Below, piece by piece: positions 57,468-64,000 of a stretch of DNA of 64,000 bases; position 1 is the first letter of the stretch, and every line of letters starts with the position of its first letter. The stretch comes from Microthyrium microscopicum (Eukaryota; Ascomycota; Dothideomycetes; Microthyriales; Microthyriaceae): NCBI GenBank assembly GCA_010405405.1, contig MU004230.1:2191744-2255743 (forward strand). The letters run 5' to 3'. The notes below the pieces were generated by a model. The model had not been told where the DNA came from. It saw nothing but the letters and a program-made list of their open reading frames with translations, and made no database searches. A program made the translations under genes and the position numbers.

Positions 57468-58003
57468 ATGACCAAGAGAACCAAGAGTATGTATCTGAAC
57501 CTTTGCGCCCTCTCCAGAAAAATACTAATGCTGTTACAGAGGTCGGTGTGACCGGTAAATACGGTACTCGGTATGCCGCCCTCAATCCTCCCAATTCGCG
57601 CCCAATCGCAATCCTAATCCTTCAATCACAGTTATGGTGCCTCCCTCCGAAAGCAAGTTAAGAAGATGGAAATCTCACAGCACGCCAAATACAGTAAGGA
57701 CTGACGCTTGGAATTGACATTGGACAAGGGATCTGACTGGTAAACAGCATGCTCTTTCTGCGGAAAGACCACCGTGAAGCGTCACTCTGTCGGAATCTGG
57801 ACCTGCAAGGCCTGCAACAAGACCGTTGCTGGAGGAGCCTGGACTGTATCGTAAGTGCACAAGAGCGTCGCGAGGAAATGTCGGCCCTTGACGAAAACGT
57901 TTATAAGGAGTATCAGTACTAACTGCTGAACCTTACTAGAACTCCCGCTGCTGCTGCTATCCGATCAACACTTCGTCGTCTACGAGAAATTGCGGAGGTC
58001 TAG
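57468..58003 (+). CDS. RPL43: 60S ribosomal protein eL43 (L37a/L43)
   Basis: Five small exons (57468-57486, 57540-57570, 57632-57691, 57748-57850, 57941-58003) give 91 residues, close to the usual 92. The protein reads [19 protein letters not shown] and later [18 protein letters not shown] and [14 protein letters not shown], the CX2C..CX2C zinc ribbon of eL43, ending in [13 protein letters not shown]. It binds 28S rRNA in the large subunit. Gene structure with four short introns in under 280 coding bases is typical of fungal ribosomal protein genes. None of the exons is long enough to be found as an ordinary open frame. Confidence 0.95.
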
Positions 58004-59398
58004 GCATATCAAAAAGAGATGGTGGGATGGAGTTTTTGCTGCATTGTCTGGGTATGCTCATACACCAAGCCTGACGAATGGGAAATCGATTAGGTTCATT
58101 CAATACAATCTTGACTCGGAATACAGAGTCGAATCCATTCTCATTGCGCTCTTCGAGACCTGAACCATTAACGTTTGAACACTCGCGACTGATTTCGGCA
58201 TCGGTACTACAATGAATAATAACAGCGGAGATCGATGTCTTTCTTGCTTGTCTGGAATCGTCAAGACTTGGACTATTTAACGTGTGTCGCCAAGTGATGG
58301 ACTTGTCCGGTATGCTCTCACCAACGAGAAAATTGTGATTGTTCTCTTTTCATGTCTGCCTGAAACATACGCCTTGAATGGTGAACCGAGCACTTGTGAA
58401 GCAAAAGCGCCCTCGGTCGACTTGCAGCCGATGGGCCACACCAAGTGAATTACTCATGATTAAGCCGGCTACCACGCTCCAACACCTACGAGATATTTGA
58501 GACATCTGAATTCTGCGAATGAATAACACGGCCATCGAAAAATATGGCTTCAGTCAGTCAGCAAATTGCGAATAATGTGAGACAGAGTTGTCACTCGGTG
58601 CTTGATCATCAGGCTGACGAATAGGGAAAGGTTGGAAGTGAAAGTAGCGGCTGACTCTTGAAACAGGCAAGCAAATTACTCCGTTCACCGATTGGTACTG
58701 TACCAAATAGGCAACAGGCTGTTTATAGGCAGAGTCAGTCGTCGATGCATTGGAGCAGATAAACGAATCAAGGCTTGAGCTCTGCCACTCTGGGCATCCA
58801 TCACGTGGAAATAATGAATGGTCTGCTACCTGGACTCTGGAGTTGCCAGCACAGCACCAATTTCTAGTATGTGGCAGGCGGCAAATGAGATGTCTTCGAT
58901 TTTGAACCTAAGCAGTGAGAGTTGCGCAACTTTAGCTTCCTAACCCGTTCTAGATGCTATCTTGTTGCATTGTTCAGCCACCTGCAAAGTATATTGCTTC
59001 GGATGACAGGAACACGAATTGGCTGGTGCATACATTGCTTGAAAAGCATTGAAGCGACATTAAGAAATTGCATACCGATTACCGGCCACTGCCAACAACT
59101 TGGTCAACATTAGCAGCAGCGGTTAAGAAAACGAAGTAAGAAAAGTCTCAACTGCTCACGGCGTTTGATACAGAGGGCAGGACCAAGTTGACTCCTTGAA
59201 TCCTTGACTCCATCTTCTAAGTGAAGGATAATGCTCCTAGCCCAAAGTAGCTTAGCCTACTGGCCAGACTATTTAACGTGCACCTCCCCCCCATCCATCT
59301 CACGAACCTCCTCTGCTCCAAATTCCAATATCTACAGATTCCATGTTGTACTTTGGCCTCTACACCGCCTTCTTCAATCCTGCCAACACCCATAGCAA
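58004..59398. other. Intergenic, no gene seen
   Basis: About 1.4 kb between eL43 and the RING-PHD gene. Only short frames occur. The 120 bases before 59399 are C/T-rich with a run of C (CCTCCCCCCC), consistent with a 5' leader. Confidence 0.45.
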
Positions 59399-61373
59399 AT
59401 GGCCGACACTTGTATAGTCTGTCTGGCTGACCTACGACCTGCTCCAGACCCTCGTCAATCCACCGTCTCTTCCGACAATGGTACTCTCTTGGCAGAACCC
59501 TCGGCCCTTGATGCTTCAACTAAAGCCATTTCTCGTCCTGCTACTCCTCCTAGCCTAGATGAGGACGAGTACATTGCACATCTTCTGCCATGTGGTCACA
59601 ATCTTCATGATAGTTGTCTTCGCCCATGGGTGGAGCGTGCCAACAGTTGTCCGATATGTCGAACTATCTTCAATATGGTAGAACTCCGTCACTATCTCGA
59701 TGGTAAAATTTCACCCCTACTTCAATGCCTAATAATCACCTATGCTTACTTTCCTTTTATTAGGTCCGACTGTATCTTCATATCCTGTTCAAGATAAAGC
59801 TCAGAAGGCCGATATTGAAGATCCCATCGAAATCGACGACGAGACGATTCCCCCATGCATGGTCTGCGAAACATTTGGCGATGACAGTCTGCTGTTGCTA
59901 TGTGATGGTTGCAATAACTCCTGTCATGTTTTCTGTGCCGGTTTGGATTCGGTCCCGGCTGGTGCTTACTTTTGCTACGACTGTGTGAACGATCCAGACA
60001 TCTCTGCGACAGCTCGTTCTCCAGCTCGAACCCCAGTTCGTCGAATTGTTCACACCAGCCATGGCCGCCCTTCTCGATCTAATCGGCCAGCCCGTCAAGC
60101 TCCTCGCGAACGAGTGGGAGATCGAGCCACGTGGGCCCGACTTTGGCGAAATGTACAATCGCGCACAGATATCGATCTCGAGTTTCCTTTCGAACAAGAA
60201 GAAGATCCAGCCGACCGAGCTAGAGTAGAGAATGAGCGGCGGGAGCTGATGGTTTGGCAGAGACGATTTCAAGTGGCTCAATTTAGCGCGGGCGTGGATG
60301 CCGCAAACCGAATTCGCCAAATTGCTTCAAATCGACAACCAACTCCTCCAGCTTCGGAAAGCCAGGACGAGATCAGAGCGTGGAACGCATTTGAGAAGGC
60401 CCGAATAATACTCGAATCTGACCAACCCCGTGGACGCCAAAAGAGAAAGTCTCGATCCCCTCCAACTGCCGATGAGCGCGCAGCAGAGCCTGAGCGCAAG
60501 AAAAAACGTCCTCGGACTTTGAAAGATCCAGATTGCGAGCCATCTTCAGACTCGAATCAACCTATCGCAGAATCCTCTTCTACTGCGCAGCGCCGAAATC
60601 CACATCGCCATGCCCCAATTCCTGCGCCTCGTGCTATTAGAACTCGAATACACGCAAACGCTGGTCCTACCTTTTTACAATCTTTGCTGGAGGAAGTCGA
60701 AGCACAACCACTTCGAGTACAATCCGACGAAATGAATGATGATTCAAATGTCAACAGCGACTTTTATGCATCCGGAATGGAGCGATCAATTTCACCGGAC
60801 GGGTCTATTGCTGCCTCAAATCCAGCCAGCCCACGCGCTATGACGCCTCCACTTCGACCAGTATCTCCAACTGGCCTAAGCACGTACCTCGCTCCAGCAT
60901 TCCCACCGGTTCCCGAGTTCTTAAACAAATCGACTGACAATGAAAATTCGGAACGTGCTCGTTCTCGACAACGCGGTCACCCTTCGTCGCGCTCTCAGTC
61001 ATCCAGCCCAATCCGAAGACCAGAATCGCCTCTTGCGGTGGGATCCCCAACATCCAACCACTCGCCTTCTAAGGTCAGACCCAAGCCTACCCATAATTTG
61101 GGACTAAAAGCAAAGACCGACATACAAGCGCTTGTGAAAACTGCTCTGCGACCGCATTACCGCCATCATAGCATTACTGCGGATCAGTTCACGGACATCA
61201 ACAAAAGCATTTCGCGGAGCATGTACGAGCAGGTCGGCTCGGAAAAGAATCTAGAAGACACGGCTAAATGGGAGAAGGTTGCCGCTGATGAAGTTACTCG
61301 TGCGCTGGCTGGCCTCAAACCAAAGACAGAGACAGTAAAGGCGACGACGCTTCCCATTCGGGATGGTCTCTAA
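59399..61373 (+). CDS. RING and PHD finger protein (Asr1/PHRF1-like)
   Basis: Two exons (59399-59702, 59764-61373; intron GTAAAA..ATTAG, 61 nt) give 637 residues. A RING-H2-type finger fills residues 5-86: CIVCLADL, then [16 protein letters not shown] and SCPICRT. A PHD finger fills 132-175: [20 protein letters not shown], then [11 protein letters not shown] and AYFCYDC. A long Ser/Pro/Arg-rich middle with basic nuclear-localisation-like stretches ([20 protein letters not shown]) follows. A helical C-terminal segment near 560-625 ([18 protein letters not shown]) has the look of a polymerase-CTD-binding SRI/PHRF1-type end. RING then PHD in this order matches yeast Asr1 and animal PHRF1, ubiquitin ligases acting on RNA polymerase II. 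The CTD-binding part is my inference. Confidence 0.82.
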
Positions 61374-61680
61374 CGCCTATGGACATCATCTGCATTTGCA
61401 TCTGTTTGCTTGGCGCTTGGTGCTTAACGATTTGATGGTGGATGAACATGTAACGTGTAGATACCCCTCATGCCAGCATTTTAAATGGCGGGCTTGGAGT
61501 TTTAGCGTTTTCGAGCGAGATTCACATCTAGATGCTTGAACCTTTGAATTTATATCTTATCATGTCATACTTATTCCAATCGAATACTTTTTGAGATTTC
61601 TTTCATCATCTTTCAATCACACTCTGCGTCCATATCTGTCATATCGTTTTAATAATTTGAAGTCTAAGTGATTAATTAGG
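61374..61680. other. Convergent 3' spacer
   Basis: About 300 bp between stop codons of the RING-PHD gene (plus) and the hydrolase gene (minus), AT-rich. Nothing else is seen. Confidence 0.5.
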
Positions 61681-62999
61681 TTATTCTAGTTTGTCCATCA
61701 TCTCTTTCACGATACTCTGCAACCCGCGCAATCGAGTACTCCTGTTCTCACCAAGAAACAGCGATGCCACTGGCCAAGCATGGATTGCACCGTCCTCTAT
61801 GCATTGTACATCTTCACCAGCTGCCCTTAACAAGCTCACCAAGTCTCGCGCCTCGTCCGCCAGCACTTCCTCCGTGCCGTACGATATAAACCATGCGCCC
61901 TGAAAGAACCAGCCCGTCCCCGTCTTCCCTGAAACACTCGCCTTCTCCTTTCCACTTTTACGAAATGAACAGTCCGTCCTCTCCAAAGCCTTCGGTCCCG
62001 CTTGCGCCCATCGCCCGGGATCTTTGCAGCGCGCTGGATTCGCTACATCGTCTGCATCTCCATCCGATCTACCCAAATACCAGCCAGCGTACATCTTCAG
62101 CGTCTCCGCATCAAGATAATCGCTCGCCGTATTGACGTTCTTCCCGCCCTCCAGCGCCACCCACGGACTAATCAGCGCAACGAAACCCGGCGGCTGCATA
62201 GCTCGCTTACGCGCTATATCCAGCAGCAAGCTCAGTACCAGTGCCGCACCTGCTGAGTCGCCAGACACACATATGCGTGCTGGCTGGCCGCCTGTGCGCA
62301 GCAGAGCGTACTTGTAGGCCGCGCTGAATTCTTGTACTTGGGTAGGGTACACGCCGTCAGGCGCAAGCGTGTATTCCACGGCGAGGATGGCGGGATTGGA
62401 TATTCCGCGGGCGCGTAGGAGTGTGAGCCATGCGAGTAGAAATTCTGCGTAGAACCATGCGCTGCCCATGGCGAAACCGCCGCCGTGTGCGTATATAATG
62501 ACTATATCTGGCTCCTTGTGTGGGTTGGGGCATATCCAGAGGCCATTGAAGTCTGGCCTTACGAGCTCCGTGATGGGCAGCGTCCTTGGATTATAGCCAT
62601 GGCGGAGCAGACGGAAGTATAGAAAGGGCCTAGAGACGGCGCGGGAGAAGAAGGTCCGGCCGATGGATGAGGGGAGGTTTGCGAAGGCGTAGCGGACGTA
62701 GGAGATTACCAAGTCTTGGAATGCTGTTGCATGGCGCGTGAATGGTGGGCGCTTGTGGATAGGAAGGATGTAGCGGGTGTGGAGGAACTTGATGGGGATG
62801 GTTATGACGATGGCGGGAAGATTGAGGAGGACCCAGAAGATTGTTCTCAGAACACCGATTTGGAAGAGGAGTTGGGGAGTTAGGAGGAGGAGGAAGGCTA
62901 GGCAATCTGTGGAAGGTTAGTATCGTGATCGATGGGGTGGATGGAGTGGAGAAGGTAGAGTGAGTACGTACCCAAATAGGATATCTGGGTCAAGATCAT
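61681..62999 (-). CDS. Membrane-anchored HGGG/GDSAG alpha/beta hydrolase (Say1-like)
   Basis: Two exons (62999-62972, 62906-61681; intron GTACGT..CACAG, 65 nt) give 417 residues. Residues 8-45 (LDCLAFLLLLTPQLLFQIG and a second hydrophobic run) form one or two membrane segments, so the protein is probably tethered to the ER or lipid droplets. The catalytic domain has the HGGGFAMGS oxyanion motif, the GDSAGAAL nucleophile elbow and a C-terminal AIHAWP His. An acidic residue in YGTEEVLADE is the likely third member. This is the hormone-sensitive-lipase/arylacetamide deacetylase family. Yeast Say1, a steryl deacetylase, has the same layout. The substrate is not proven. The first exon is only 28 nt and carries the start of the anchor. 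Confidence 0.85.
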
Positions 63000-63586
63000 G
63001 GCTCTATGAGCTGGTTTCATGGATGTGGGTGTACGAATGGAAGCATTGTCACAATGGAATAGAGTTTAGAGTTTGCTATCACTATTACATTGTGATTGTA
63101 TGGCTAAGTAATCGTCATTGAACCAGATACTGCGTTGGTGTTTGCTAAGCACAAGCAGTGATCAGATGAGCGAATGTAGCTGTATAGGCTCAAGCAGGGT
63201 CAAGATCGCATGGCATAGGAAGAGTAGGGGCAGAGAACACAAAAGAAATAGGAATGAGTATTGTTTAAGGAGTTTATATTGTAATCAAGGGAAATCAAGA
63301 GATGGATTTCAAAAAGAAGAGAGAGAACTTGAGAAGATCCCCGCGTAAAGCTTGGACCAGGTTGAGCACACGCGCTCCTTTGCACGTCCCAACGTCTTCT
63401 TCCATTTGGAAAAGTCACCTCCATCTATCTCCCTTCTCCCTTCATCCTTCATCCACCACTCCCTTCATTATTGCCAGCTTTGTGCTCTTGTATTCTCTTG
63501 TCGTTGCTCTTGTGTCTTTGGCGCTCTGTCGCATGTTCCTTGCGCCATGACCTGCACCACATTCTAATTCCACATCATCAATCCCG
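63000..63586. other. Divergent promoter between hydrolase and RING gene
   Basis: About 590 bp. The plus-strand half (63400-63586) is CT-rich, like a leader of the downstream gene. No coding content is recognised. Confidence 0.45.
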
Positions 63587-64000
63587 ATGGCGGCCGTTGC
63601 AACTCCCAACAACGCCATGGAGCTTGCTAGGTACACTTCAAACCCTCAGCATCTCATTGACCGATCTAATTCTCCAAATAGCTCTTTATCAAGCGATGAT
63701 ATACCCGTCAAACTTCGATGCGCCACTTGCTCTCAACTGGTCATCAATGCCTCTAGGCTGCCATGCTGCGATCAAAATATTTGCGAGACCTGTACGTTGC
63801 TCGCGTGATCCACTATGTAACAGTCGCTGATATCGAACGTTCAGGTCAATCCACTCTCCCCGAGACTTGTCCAGTCTGCTCCCATAAACCCATCGCCGCC
63901 GCGGATTGTACACCAAATCGAGCTCTGCGTCTCACAATCAAAGCCTTTCTCAAACAAGAAGAAAAGAAGCGTGAGAAGGAACGACTTGCAGCTGCTGCGC
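63587..64000 (+). CDS. RING-type zinc-finger protein, cut by the window edge
   Basis: Exon one (63587-63791) and the start of exon two (63845 to beyond 64000), joined across GTACGT..TTCAG, restore a RING-like finger: LRCATCSQLVINASRLPCCD, then ICETC, and after the junction LPETCPVCSHKPI. The Cys of ICETC is made from T in exon one and GT in exon two. A region with CTPNRALRLTIKAFLKQEEK follows and runs into a Lys/Glu-rich helix at the edge. The start ATG 63587 lies in a GATGG context after a CT-rich leader. It resembles fungal RING proteins related to polyadenylation/ubiquitin-ligase factors such as Mpe1/RBBP6, without the DWNN domain in front. Only 120 residues are visible. Confidence 0.75.

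Overview
The window is nuclear DNA of a filamentous ascomycete (Pezizomycotina). Genes are mostly single-copy eukaryotic housekeeping or regulatory genes. They are interrupted by short GT..AG introns, mainly 44-60 nt, often with a recognisable CTAAC/CTGAC-like branch site. Several families are typical of this group: an FlbC-type C2H2 regulator, a TOK1 potassium channel, a DUF3433 membrane protein and an F-box giant. A Dothideomycete is my best guess, but that is an impression of protein style, not a measurement. I found no prokaryotic operon, CRISPR array, rRNA or convincing tRNA, and no retrovirus-like or LTR element.

Layout. 1-8 kb holds one gene, an FlbC-like zinc-finger regulator on the minus strand, with about 4.7 kb of apparently non-coding DNA upstream. 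8-14 kb holds an amidohydrolase and a 1189-residue F-box protein, both minus. 15-23 kb is a compact housekeeping block: TMA22/DENR (plus), RAD17 checkpoint clamp loader (minus), a coiled-coil protein (plus) divergent from RAD17, a pyridoxal kinase (minus) and PCNA (minus). 24-31 kb holds a rhodanese/Cdc25-like protein, the TOK1 channel, a secreted NTF2-like protein and a DEDDy 3'-5' exonuclease. 31-34.9 kb is gene-poor. 34.9-41.2 kb holds a Ded1-like DEAD-box helicase and an eight-pass DUF3433 protein. 41.2-45.4 kb is repeat-like and contains a dead alpha/beta hydrolase gene between inverted-repeat-like motifs. 45.4-48 kb holds an SDR oxidoreductase and two small proteins, one with a duplicated exon module. 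49.7-55.1 kb is one 1783-residue ankyrin protein with a nucleotidyltransferase-like motif. 55.4-64 kb holds an unknown protein, ribosomal protein eL43, a RING-PHD protein, a membrane-anchored HGGG/GDSAG hydrolase and the start of another RING protein cut by the right edge.

Exon structures were rebuilt by hand from splice signals and protein continuity. In every case the summed exon lengths are a multiple of three. The most striking observations are a PCNA start codon split by an intron (A|TG), an 11-nt micro-exon in the pyridoxal kinase, a small protein with a tandemly duplicated exon and a NAGNAG acceptor, the nucleotidyltransferase-like/ankyrin giant, and the hydrolase pseudogene flanked by inverted-repeat-like sequences. 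Functional links between neighbours are weak, as expected in fungi. The only thematic pairing is the two DNA-clamp genes RAD17 and PCNA, about 5 kb apart. I did not find a clearly new multi-gene system.
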